Shown piece after piece: positions 1-7,320 of a stretch of 25,484 bases of DNA. The notes beneath the pieces were generated by a model. The model saw nothing but the letters and a program-made list of their open reading frames with translations. It ran no database searches and was not told where the DNA came from. Origin of the DNA: Erysipelotrichaceae bacterium (GTDB taxonomy: Bacteria > Bacillota_I > Bacilli_A > Erysipelotrichales > Erysipelotrichaceae); assembly GCA_900759455.1 (NCBI GenBank), contig CAAEVI010000043.1, forward strand, positions 1 through 25,484. Reading direction: 5' to 3'. Each line of letters opens with the position of its first letter. Within the stretch, counting starts at the first letter, position 1. Made by a program: the position numbers and the translations under genes.

Positions 1-76
1 ATGTAGCGCCGTATACGAGACCCGTACGTACGGTGCAATGAGAGGGGCGAAGATTAATTTCTTCCCTCTACTCTAT
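1..76 (+). mobile_element. Group II intron, 3' end (domains V and VI)
   Basis: Positions 6-36 form a domain V hairpin: the lower stem begins GCGCCGTA and closes with TACGGTGC, the CGC catalytic triad is at 7-9, and a two-base bulge falls near 27-28. Positions 41-69 form a domain VI hairpin (AGAGG pairs with CCTCT, GAAGA with TCTTC). A candidate branch-point A is at 70, followed by CTCTAT. An A seven bases from the end and a terminal AY dinucleotide match the usual group II 3' splice site, so the intron should end at 76. Only this end is in the window. The reverse transcriptase ORF and domains I-IV would lie to the left. The intron is on the strand opposite rnhC. Class is uncertain; a CGC triad is typical of class C. 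Confidence 0.85.
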
Positions 77-943
77 TGATAAAGCTTTTTTAGTGTTGGC
101 AAAATGCAGCTTAGCGACATTGTATAGCTCTTTTTCGCCATGCTGTTTGACAAAACGAAGAATGGCTGCATCGACAATATGACCGGCTCCTTTGGGAAAT
201 TCGAATTCATATTTTTTGCTCATGCGGTCAAAATAATCCAGGAATGCATAACGGGCAATCACACTTGCAGCGGCAACGCTGAGATATTTGTTTTCCGCCT
301 TTGTTTCAAAATGTATCCCTTTGATGACTTCCTTCTGTCCTTGCAGATATCGGTAGTAACTTTTTTCCTGAACAAACTGATCGATGATGATATTTTTGGG
401 CAGTGCACCGGCTTTGCGCTTGAGATGAGTGTAAGTGTGGTTGTGTAGTTTACATTTTATCGCAACCATGTTATTTTCTCCGTGTACACGATTATAATCT
501 GCATTTGACAGAATCAGAATGCTGTGTTTGAGTCGTTTGATCAAATCGGGAGCGATCCTGCGTATAACATCATCCTGCATGGCTTTACTGTCTGTTACAC
601 CAAGCGAAGAGACATAGGCACGGTCTTTTTCCTCGATCAAGCAGGCACATACGACCACCGGTCCAAAGTAGTCACCGGTCCCGACCTCATCACTGCCGGC
701 CTGCGGAAATCCCATGAAATCAGTTTTTTGAACGATCGGCTGCGGCTGAATTAGTTCTGCCAGCGCATCGGCATCTTCTCCCTGGAAAACGACTTTTCCG
801 CTTTCATATGCAGTAATGACGCAGTTTTCACATTTATACTGGTAAAGGGCATAAGGAGGGGTTTTTCTTTTTTCTGCATGCTGCAGTTTTTTTGCGAGTT
901 GCTCCATCTGCCCTTTGTTCATTATGATTGTTTTTACGGACAT
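68..943 (-). CDS. rnhC: Ribonuclease HIII
   Basis: RNase HIII cleaves the RNA strand of RNA-DNA hybrids in the cytoplasm, removing R-loops and primer RNA. The 291-residue product has the short N-terminal substrate-binding domain of type HIII, then the type 2 RNase H fold with the active-site motif GSDEVGTGDYFGP, a later VTDSK motif, IIDQF and an alanine-rich AAASVIARY helix. B. subtilis RnhC is about 313 residues. I chose the ATG at 941-943 (MSVKTIIM) because AGGTGA lies just upstream. Longer in-frame extension runs through the intergenic region without a ribosome site. The gene is divergent from cvpA, its neighbour in B. subtilis too. Oddly, the last two codons and the stop (68-76) are the antisense of the group II intron 3' end, so the native C terminus was probably replaced, without harm to the catalytic core. 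Confidence 0.93.
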   Translation of the reverse strand: MSVKTIIMNKGQMEQLAKKLQHAEKRKTPPYALYQYKCENCVITAYESGKVVFQGEDADALAELIQPQPIVQKTDFMGFPQAGSDEVGTGDYFGPVVVCACLIEEKDRAYVSSLGVTDSKAMQDDVIRRIAPDLIKRLKHSILILSNADYNRVHGENNMVAIKCKLHNHTYTHLKRKAGALPKNIIIDQFVQEKSYYRYLQGQKEVIKGIHFETKAENKYLSVAAASVIARYAFLDYFDRMSKKYEFEFPKGAGHIVDAAILRFVKQHGEKELYNVAKLHFANTKKALSIE

Positions 944-1034
944 ACTATCACCTGCAGGTATTCTATCATAGAATATACGAAAACGTACAGCAAATCCTTG
1001 CTGTATTTTATTCGATGAAAATGAAAGATAACTG

Positions 1035-1043
1035 TGATACAAT
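1035..1043 (+). promoter_or_regulatory. Probable promoter (extended -10) for cvpA-mutS2-uvrC
   Basis: TG-A-TACAAT is an extended -10 element 24 bases before the cvpA start. No good -35 is visible at the right distance (AT-rich sequence near 1008-1020), which is usual for extended -10 promoters. Confidence 0.45.
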
Positions 1044-1067
1044 AAAAAAAGACTGTGAGGTATTATA

Positions 1068-1721
1068 ATGGAACAATGGATTGTTTTATTCAACTTGATA
1101 TTAGTTATTGTGTGCATAATTTATTTGATTCGCTCATGGCAAAGAGGATTTGTACTTCAGCTGATCGATCTTGTTTCATGGCTGTTTTCCGCTGTGATCG
1201 CCTGGTTTTTATGCGGTTACTTGAGCAAAGCTTTGCCGATTCTGCAGCTTTCTTTGACAGAACTTGATGGGGTCAATGATTTTATCAGCACACAGGCGAG
1301 CAGCATTGCCTGGTTTTTGATCATTGCTATCGGTCTGCGTCTGATTACAGTGATCGCGCATCCTTTTGCGCAGGCCCTTAATCGTCTGCCTTTGATCGGC
1401 GGCATCAATCGTTTGGCCGGTTTGCTGCTGGGTATGGCAAAAGCGCTGATCATCGGATATTTGCTGTTGGTCATTTGTTATCTGCCTGTGTTCGATCAGG
1501 GAAAAGTCATTGCCGAGCATTCGTTTTTGAAATATTGTGCTCCTTTGGCTGATTTTGCATTGAACAGCGGCGGCAGCATGCTGCAGCGCTTAGAACTGAT
1601 TGATTCCCTGCAGAATGATACATCAGATCAAGATACAGTATCCAGAATTGAAGAATGGATTCAGAATGAAAATGACGGAGAGGAGGGAGCGATATTCGAC
1701 TGGCTCGAATCGCTGCAATAG
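1068..1721 (+). CDS. cvpA: CvpA family membrane protein
   Basis: A 217-residue integral membrane protein of the CvpA (colicin V production) family. Hydrophobic segments lie at about residues 5-24, 33-52, 79-98 and 117-141. The segment after the first helix (RSWQRGFVLQLIDLVSW) is typical of the family, which usually has a G+F motif at this point. The last 60 residues are acidic and probably cytoplasmic. The molecular role is unresolved; family members are linked to envelope homeostasis. It starts at an ATG preceded by GTGAGG. The stop is separated from the mutS2 start by a single base, so the two are surely cotranscribed and probably translationally coupled. In B. subtilis cvpA (yshB) lies between zapA and polX, upstream of mutS2; zapA and polX are missing here. 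Confidence 0.88.
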   Translation: MEQWIVLFNLILVIVCIIYLIRSWQRGFVLQLIDLVSWLFSAVIAWFLCGYLSKALPILQLSLTELDGVNDFISTQASSIAWFLIIAIGLRLITVIAHPFAQALNRLPLIGGINRLAGLLLGMAKALIIGYLLLVICYLPVFDQGKVIAEHSFLKYCAPLADFALNSGGSMLQRLELIDSLQNDTSDQDTVSRIEEWIQNENDGEEGAIFDWLESLQ

Positions 1722-1722
1722 T

Positions 1723-4056
1723 ATGAAAGAAACATATCAGTCAATTGAATTTTCAGCCGTAAAAAAACAGATTGCCGGTTATTGTGCTTTTGAACTGGGG
1801 GCAGCGCTGATCATGGATGCAAGGCCGCAGTTTGATGCTTTGTGGATCAAAAGAGAGCTGCGCCGCTGCCAGCAGGCTTCGAAAGTATTGCGAGAACAGC
1901 TACACTTTCCTAATGATGATATTCTTGATATCTCTGCATGGATCTCTCGCTGTCAAAAGGATATCACGCTGCGTCCCGGAGAGCTTCGCAGCATTGCCTC
2001 TTTCATTGCGACCTGTGATCGCGTCAAGCGCTTTTTGAGCAGCTGTGACAGTAGCTTGGATGAACTGCATGATCTCAAAAGCTCGCTGCTGGATCATGCC
2101 AGAGTACGTCGAAGCATTGAGGAATGTATTTCGGTGGAGGGGGAGATTTATGACCACGCAAGTGAAAAACTGAGTACACTTCGTCGGACATCCATTGAAG
2201 TATCTGCCCAGATCTCAACAGAGGCACGCCGCTTCATATCCTCTCACGGTTCGATTCTGATGGATACAATTACGGCTTTGCGCAATGAGAGAACGTGTGT
2301 CTTGGTCAAAGTCAGTGAAAAAAACAGTGTTCGAGGTATCATACATGGTGAAAGTGCCAGCGGTCAGGCCGTTTATCTTGAACCTTCAGCTCTTGTTGCA
2401 CTCAATAACCGCCAGCAGGCGCTGAAAAGCGAAGAAGAACAGGAAATGGAACGCATTTTGAAACAGCTGACAAAAAAGGTACGCGAAGAAGCGCTTGGAC
2501 TGTTGGCAAATCTGGATACGATGGTTTTGCTTGATGCTTTGTTTGCCAAGGCAAAGTGGTGCAATGCCAAAGACGGCTGCATTCCCTTACTTAACACAAA
2601 AGATCATCATTTATATCTGAAAGAGGCCAGACATCCTTTGATTCCTGCGGAAAGAGTGGTTGCAAATACATATGAACTTAAACCGGACATACGTTGTCTG
2701 CTGATCAGCGGTTCCAACACCGGAGGTAAGACAGTTACGCTGAAAACGATTGCCTTGTTTGTGGCCATGACCCATGCCGGCTTTCCGATCCTTTGTGAAA
2801 ATGCAGTCGTCCCATTGTTTCGTGCAATCTGTCTGGATGTGGGTGATCAGCAGTCAATTCAGGAATCGCTCTCAACGTTTTCCAGTCATCTTTCCCGGCT
2901 TTCAAAGATTTGCGAACAGGCAGATCAGGATTCCTTTGTCATACTGGATGAACTTGGCAGCGGGACTGATCCTAATGAAGGTGAATGTCTGGCCATTGCA
3001 ATTCTCGAACAACTTCTTTCCCGGAAGGCAACGATCATTGCGTCTACACATTTTGCCAAGGTAAAATCGTTTGCCAACAGCAGAGAGGATGTGCTGCTGT
3101 CCTGTGTTGCGTTTGACATGGAGACAATGACGCCGACTTATCATTATTTGGAAGGTGTCGGCGGACAGTCCAATGCATTTGCCATTGCCAGACGATATCA
3201 TCTCAATGATGCCATTGTGCAGCGGGCAGAACTTTTGAAAGAACAGGGACAAGATAATGTTCAGGAACTGATGGAGCGTTTAGAGAAAAATGCTGCTGAG
3301 CTGCAGCAGCAAAAAGAAGTGCTGCATGAACGTCTGGATGAAATACAGAAGCTGCGGACAGAACTTCAGACGGAAAAAAACAAGCTGCGCCGCCAGCAAG
3401 ATGAAATGCTCAAGCAGGCAATGGATGAGGCAAAAGAACGTTATGAGCAGCAGCTGGAACAGGCGGAAAAAATCATTGCGGAATTAAGATCGATGAACGA
3501 AAACAGCAAGCCGCACGAAGTGTCTGAAAAACTGCACGAGCTACGTGAATTGCAGCCGCAGCAAAAGGAAGAAGAGACACCGGCAAAAGAAGAGGAGATC
3601 CATGTTGGCGATTATGTGCAGATTCGTTCTTTGAATTATCACGGCGAAGTCCTATCGATCAGCAAGAATAAGGCATGCGTGCTGGCAAACGGAATGAAAA
3701 TGAACGTATCGCTGGGGCAGCTGGAAAAAACCGCAAAAGTAAAACATGAGAAAAAGACGAAGAGCAAGGGCTATAAAAAAACGGTTCGTTCCTCTTCGTT
3801 TCCGCTGGAGTGTAATCTGATCGGCATGCGTGTGGACGAGGCATTGGCTGTTGTCGATAAATACTTGGATAATGCGATCCTCAATCGGGCAGGAAGTGTA
3901 CGGATCGTTCATGGAATGGGAACAGGGGCACTGCGTAAAGCAGTCCACAACTATCTGAAAAAGCAGCCGAAAGTTGAAAGCTTCCGTATGGGGGCACAGG
4001 GGGAAGGCGGCCTGGGAGCCACAATCGTCGAATTAAAACAGAAAGGAAGACGCTGA
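1723..4056 (+). CDS. mutS2: Endonuclease MutS2 / ribosome-rescue factor
   Basis: A 777-residue MutS2, close to the 785 of B. subtilis. It lacks the mismatch-reading domain I of MutS. Order: core/lever region (residues 1-300), ATPase with Walker A GSNTGGKT near 330-338 and Walker B ILDELGSGTDP near 406-416, a long coiled coil (about 505-615), a KOW-like linker (about 627-665), and a C-terminal Smr nuclease domain with the HGMGTGALR motif near 730. MutS2 is described as an anti-recombination factor and, in B. subtilis, as a splitter of collided ribosomes. I chose the ATG at 1723, one base after the cvpA stop (MKETYQSIEF aligns with the family N terminus). A longer reading from 1600 would overlap cvpA heavily. 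No strong Shine-Dalgarno sits directly upstream, consistent with coupling to cvpA. Confidence 0.95.
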   Translation: MKETYQSIEFSAVKKQIAGYCAFELGAALIMDARPQFDALWIKRELRRCQQASKVLREQLHFPNDDILDISAWISRCQKDITLRPGELRSIASFIATCDRVKRFLSSCDSSLDELHDLKSSLLDHARVRRSIEECISVEGEIYDHASEKLSTLRRTSIEVSAQISTEARRFISSHGSILMDTITALRNERTCVLVKVSEKNSVRGIIHGESASGQAVYLEPSALVALNNRQQALKSEEEQEMERILKQLTKKVREEALGLLANLDTMVLLDALFAKAKWCNAKDGCIPLLNTKDHHLYLKEARHPLIPAERVVANTYELKPDIRCLLISGSNTGGKTVTLKTIALFVAMTHAGFPILCENAVVPLFRAICLDVGDQQSIQESLSTFSSHLSRLSKICEQADQDSFVILDELGSGTDPNEGECLAIAILEQLLSRKATIIASTHFAKVKSFANSREDVLLSCVAFDMETMTPTYHYLEGVGGQSNAFAIARRYHLNDAIVQRAELLKEQGQDNVQELMERLEKNAAELQQQKEVLHERLDEIQKLRTELQTEKNKLRRQQDEMLKQAMDEAKERYEQQLEQAEKIIAELRSMNENSKPHEVSEKLHELRELQPQQKEEETPAKEEEIHVGDYVQIRSLNYHGEVLSISKNKACVLANGMKMNVSLGQLEKTAKVKHEKKTKSKGYKKTVRSSSFPLECNLIGMRVDEALAVVDKYLDNAILNRAGSVRIVHGMGTGALRKAVHNYLKKQPKVESFRMGAQGEGGLGATIVELKQKGRR

Positions 4057-4057
4057 G

Positions 4058-5836
4058 ATGGCAAATATGGAGAAGATCGCGGATAAACTTGCGATTCTGC
4101 CGGCTCTTCCCGGCTGTTATCTGATGAAGAATAAAGGCGGGGACATTATTTATGTCGGTAAAGCGAAGGTGCTGAAAAATCGAGTGCGGCAGTATTTTGT
4201 CGGTGTTCACGATTTTAAGACGACCCGTCTGGTTGCCAATATTGACGATTTTGAATATATTGTAACAGGAAGTGAAAAAGAAGCACTATTGCTGGAAATT
4301 AATCTGATCAAAAAGCATACCCCTCCTTACAATATCATGTTTATGGATGACAAGACGTATCCTTATCTGAAGCTGAGCAGGGAAGCGGCACCCCGATTGG
4401 AAGTCGTTCGTAATACAAAAGACAAAAAAGCAGAGTATTTCGGACCTTTTCCTGATTCCAGTGCAGCTTATGATATGATGAAGCTGCTTAACCGGATGTA
4501 TCCGTTGAGAAAATGCCGTCATCTTCCCAAAAAAGAATGCCTGTACTATCACATCGGCCAGTGCCTGGGACCGTGTGTTCATTCGATCGAGGAAGAAGTC
4601 TATTCGAAAATGCGCAGCGACATCCGTCGATTTTTAAAAGGGGATGTCAGCGGAGTGCTCGATGACCTGAATCAGAAAATGATGCAGGCCAGTGAGCAGC
4701 TGCAGTTCGAAAAGGCACAGGAGATATACGAAATGATGAATTCCATTCGTCATGTAGTCGACAAGCAGCAGATTGATTTTAAAGATCATTTAGATCGGGA
4801 TGTATTTGCATATTATGTTGACAAAGGCTATATATCGATACAGGGCTTTTTTATGCGGGCCGGAAAACTGTTGGAGCGTTCTTTGTCAGTAACACCGTTG
4901 TATGAAGAGGAAATGGAGGCGTTTGTGTCTTTCATCGGCCAGTATTATGAGCATAATCCGCTTCCTAATGAAATCCTGATTCCCAAAGAATACGACGCAG
5001 GAATGCTGAAACAGCTTTACGGTGATAAAATTGTACAGCCGCAGCGCGGTGATAAAGCCAAACTGGTGGAAATGGCTTTGAAAAATGCCAAGAATGCGCA
5101 TGAACAGAAATTTACACTGGTTGAACGTAAAGACAGACAGAAGGAACTTGCCATGGCACAGCTCTCGAAAATTTTCGAAAAAGACATCCACCGCATAGAA
5201 ATATTCGATAACTCTCATTTAGCTGGAACATTCAACGTCAGCGGCATGGTCGTATTCTTAGACGGAGAACCGCATAAACCGGGTTACAGGCTGTATCGCC
5301 TTGGAGAATACCGCTCTGATATGGACAGCATGCGGGAAGTATTGTATCGTCGCTATTTCCGGCTTTTAAAAGAAGGCAGTTCACTGCCGGATTTGCTAGT
5401 GGTCGACGGCGGTTATCAGCAGGTAGAGGCAGCGAAAGAGATACGGGAACTGCTTGATCTTGATTTGACGATTTGCGGATTAGTTAAAGATGAACACCAT
5501 AATACGAGTTCTTTGATGAATGATCAGGGAGCGATAATTCCTATCGAAAAAGAAGGCTCGTTGTTTTTCCTGCTGGCGCAAATGCAGGATGAAGTCCATC
5601 GTTTTGCTATCAGCTATCACCGGCGTCTGCGAAAAAAAGCCATGACACGTTCAATTCTTGATGAGGTGGAAGGGCTTGGAGATGTACGGAAGAAAGCCAT
5701 CTGGAAAAAATTCGGCTCACTGAAAAATCTCAAACAAGCCAGCATTGAATCTATTAGTGAAGTTGTTCCGCAGAAAGTAGCGGAAAATATATATCATCTG
5801 TTACATAATTTGGACCAGATCAAAAACGATGCATAG
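4058..5836 (+). CDS. uvrC: Excinuclease ABC subunit C
   Basis: UvrC makes both incisions around a lesion in nucleotide excision repair, after UvrA/UvrB loading. The 592 residues show the N-terminal GIY-YIG nuclease (GCYLMK near 18-23, IYVGKAK near 31-37, the arginine in KNRVRQYF, the glutamate in SEKEALLLE), four cysteines at about 152, 160, 168 and 172 (possible [4Fe-4S] ligands as reported for UvrC), a UVR domain near 205-240 that binds UvrB, the RNase H-like 5' nuclease (FDNSH, VVDGGYQQV, DEVHRFA) and C-terminal helix-hairpin-helix motifs. The ATG is one base after the mutS2 stop, with AGGAAG at 4044-4049. uvrA and uvrB are not in the window. All catalytic motifs look intact. Confidence 0.97.
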   Translation: MANMEKIADKLAILPALPGCYLMKNKGGDIIYVGKAKVLKNRVRQYFVGVHDFKTTRLVANIDDFEYIVTGSEKEALLLEINLIKKHTPPYNIMFMDDKTYPYLKLSREAAPRLEVVRNTKDKKAEYFGPFPDSSAAYDMMKLLNRMYPLRKCRHLPKKECLYYHIGQCLGPCVHSIEEEVYSKMRSDIRRFLKGDVSGVLDDLNQKMMQASEQLQFEKAQEIYEMMNSIRHVVDKQQIDFKDHLDRDVFAYYVDKGYISIQGFFMRAGKLLERSLSVTPLYEEEMEAFVSFIGQYYEHNPLPNEILIPKEYDAGMLKQLYGDKIVQPQRGDKAKLVEMALKNAKNAHEQKFTLVERKDRQKELAMAQLSKIFEKDIHRIEIFDNSHLAGTFNVSGMVVFLDGEPHKPGYRLYRLGEYRSDMDSMREVLYRRYFRLLKEGSSLPDLLVVDGGYQQVEAAKEIRELLDLDLTICGLVKDEHHNTSSLMNDQGAIIPIEKEGSLFFLLAQMQDEVHRFAISYHRRLRKKAMTRSILDEVEGLGDVRKKAIWKKFGSLKNLKQASIESISEVVPQKVAENIYHLLHNLDQIKNDA

Positions 5837-5840
5837 TATA
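5814..5840 (+). promoter_or_regulatory. Possible SigK-type promoter for gerE
   Basis: AC at 5814-5815, a 16-base gap and CATAGTATA at 5832-5840 match the SigK consensus (AC, 16-17 bases, CATANNNTA). The -10 overlaps the uvrC stop codon. Transcription would begin near 5847, just before the gerE ribosome site. In B. subtilis gerE is SigK-dependent. A match this short can occur by chance. Confidence 0.4.
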
Positions 5841-5865
5841 AAATGTGTCTGATGGAGGGATCCTT

Positions 5866-6081
5866 ATGTACAGTATCTTGACCAAACGAGAACGTGAGGT
5901 CTATGAACTTCTGATCCGAAATCACTCGACCCAAGAAATTGCCCGCTGTCTAGGAATTTCCGAAAAAACAGTGCGTAATCATATTTCCAATGTAATGTTA
6001 AAACTTGGCGTCAAGGGACGGGCACAGGCAGTGGTAGAGCTGCTGCGCCTGGAAGAACTGGATCTGGAACAGGACGATTAA
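5866..6081 (+). CDS. gerE: GerE-type LuxR-family transcriptional regulator
   Basis: A 71-residue protein that is almost entirely a LuxR/GerE helix-turn-helix. The segments LTKREREV, the HTH with ISEKTVRNHISN, then KLGVKGR and QAVVELLR follow B. subtilis GerE (74 residues) almost word for word. GerE is the last regulator of the mother-cell sporulation cascade, acting after SigK on spore-coat genes. There is no receiver domain, as in GerE. I chose the ATG at 5866 because GGAGGG at 5854-5859 is well spaced; an in-frame GTG at 5845 is upstream of that site. It lies directly downstream of uvrC; in B. subtilis gerE is a few genes beyond uvrC. A terminator overlaps its stop. Orthology rests on similarity, position and the presence of gerM and spoVID nearby. 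Confidence 0.9.
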   Translation: MYSILTKREREVYELLIRNHSTQEIARCLGISEKTVRNHISNVMLKLGVKGRAQAVVELLRLEELDLEQDD

Positions 6082-6096
6082 GTCCTGTTTTTTTAT
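6068..6096 (+). terminator. Rho-independent terminator after gerE
   Basis: Perfect 8-bp stem AACAGGAC / GTCCTGTT with a 6-base loop, followed by a T-run. The 5' arm lies inside the last gerE codons. It ends the cvpA-mutS2-uvrC-gerE unit. Confidence 0.9.
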
Positions 6097-6125
6097 TTGT
6101 ACGAAATAAAGGTGATGTGTATAAT
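6097..6125 (+). promoter_or_regulatory. SigA-type promoter for the ABC ATPase gene
   Basis: TTGTAC at 6097-6102, a 17-base spacer and a perfect TATAAT at 6120-6125. It begins immediately after the gerE terminator. A start near 6132 leaves a short leader before AAGGAG. Confidence 0.8.
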
Positions 6126-6149
6126 AAGAACGAGTAAGGAGACAGTGGA

Positions 6150-7247
6150 ATGAATGTTTGTTTATACCATGCAGGAAAAACGGATATAATTATGGAAACA
6201 AAGCAGGTCGGCAGATGTTATGGGAGCCGCTGGGCATTAAAAGACTGCTCTCTGCGTTTAAAACAGGGATCGTTTACTGTGATCGTCGGACCAAGCGGCA
6301 GCGGGAAAACCACGCTGCTGCATCTGCTGGCCGGTCTTACATCATGCAGCGAAGGAGAAATATGGATGCGGGGAAAGCGTGTGGATACATTGCCTGCCAA
6401 ACAGCGCAATGTGGCAGTCGTTTTTCAGGAACCGGCATTGTTCCCGTATATGAATGTGGAAGAAAACATAGCGTTTGGAAGCAGCGACAAAGATCGGATC
6501 CATTTGTCAAAGAGGGCAAGAGAAACGGCACAATTGCTGGAACTGGACGGCCTGCTGAAACAGCGTGCAGACCGGCTTTCCGGAGGAGAAAAGCAGCGTA
6601 CTGCAATCGGCCGCGCATTGATGAAAAATGCAGATATCATATTGATGGATGAACCTTTCAGTGCTTTGGATGCTCCGCTAAAACAGTCATTGGGAGAAAG
6701 ACTTCGCCGATTGCAGCAAAAACTTCATCTCACTATCCTGTATGTAACACATGATCAACAAGAGGCAATGCGCCTGGCAGATCATTTGGTCGTAATGAAT
6801 GAAGGAAAATTGATTCAGCAAGGAACGGTGCGCAGCGTATATGAACATCCCTCCCATGTGTTCTGTGCGAAATTTATAGGAAATCCGCCAATGAATCTGA
6901 TACCTGCTGTGATGGACGATCATCATCTGTGCATCGGTTCTTCCGTCATTCCTTTGCCGGCGTGTTTGAAAAAGTGCGGCGAAAGACGTCGTCTTCTGAT
7001 CGGTGTGAGGGCACACCAGCTTCATTATGGAGAAGGCTGGGGAAACGCTAAAACGGTAGAAACGCAGTTTGACGGAGACAGGACAAAGGTTTTGATCGAA
7101 TGGGAGCAACAAAAACTTTATGTGTTAATGAAAGGGGACAGCATGATCCCATCAAATGGAGGCATTTATTTTGATTTAGATGAAAGTATTTATTTTGATG
7201 CTGAAACGGGATGCCCGCTTGTTTTACGGGACAGACAAGGTTCGTGA
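6150..7247 (+). CDS. Orphan ABC transporter ATPase, MalK/UgpC/MsmX-like
   Basis: A 365-residue ATP-binding subunit of the import type. Visible are Walker A VGPSGSGKTT, a Q-loop (FQEPALFPYM), the signature LSGGEKQR, Walker B IILMDEPFSALD and the switch histidine in YVTHDQ. After residue 240 a C-terminal regulatory TOBE region begins with KFIGNPPMNLIPA, a phrase characteristic of sugar and glycerol-3-phosphate ATPases (MalK, UgpC, MsmX), and later LLIGVRAHQL. Length also fits (MalK about 370). The ATG at 6150 follows AAGGAG. No permease or binding-protein gene adjoins it and it has its own promoter. It may therefore serve one or more sugar importers encoded elsewhere, as MsmX does in B. subtilis. 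A role with other CysA/PotA-type systems cannot be excluded. Confidence 0.85.
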   Translation: MNVCLYHAGKTDIIMETKQVGRCYGSRWALKDCSLRLKQGSFTVIVGPSGSGKTTLLHLLAGLTSCSEGEIWMRGKRVDTLPAKQRNVAVVFQEPALFPYMNVEENIAFGSSDKDRIHLSKRARETAQLLELDGLLKQRADRLSGGEKQRTAIGRALMKNADIILMDEPFSALDAPLKQSLGERLRRLQQKLHLTILYVTHDQQEAMRLADHLVVMNEGKLIQQGTVRSVYEHPSHVFCAKFIGNPPMNLIPAVMDDHHLCIGSSVIPLPACLKKCGERRRLLIGVRAHQLHYGEGWGNAKTVETQFDGDRTKVLIEWEQQKLYVLMKGDSMIPSNGGIYFDLDESIYFDAETGCPLVLRDRQGS

Positions 7248-7263
7248 ATTTCCGACATACTTG

Positions 7264-7272
7264 TGATATAAT
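7264..7272 (+). promoter_or_regulatory. Probable promoter (extended -10) for the VanY-like gene
   Basis: TG-A-TATAAT at 7264-7272, about 50 bases before the start codon, with no convincing -35. No terminator separates this from the ATPase gene, so readthrough is also possible. Confidence 0.5.
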
Positions 7273-7320
7273 AAAAAAACACAGCAAAATAAACGCTGAT
7301 TTGACAGTGAGGTGGATGCG

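Noticed and set aside
955..965. Extended -10 like TGATAGAAT upstream of rnhC on the minus strand
   Set aside because: It would start transcription inside the rnhC ribosome-binding site, so it is not a convincing promoter for that gene.
1600..1722. Longer N terminus for MutS2 starting inside cvpA
   Set aside because: The ATG one base past the cvpA stop gives the family-like N terminus; the extension is only the other-frame reading of cvpA.
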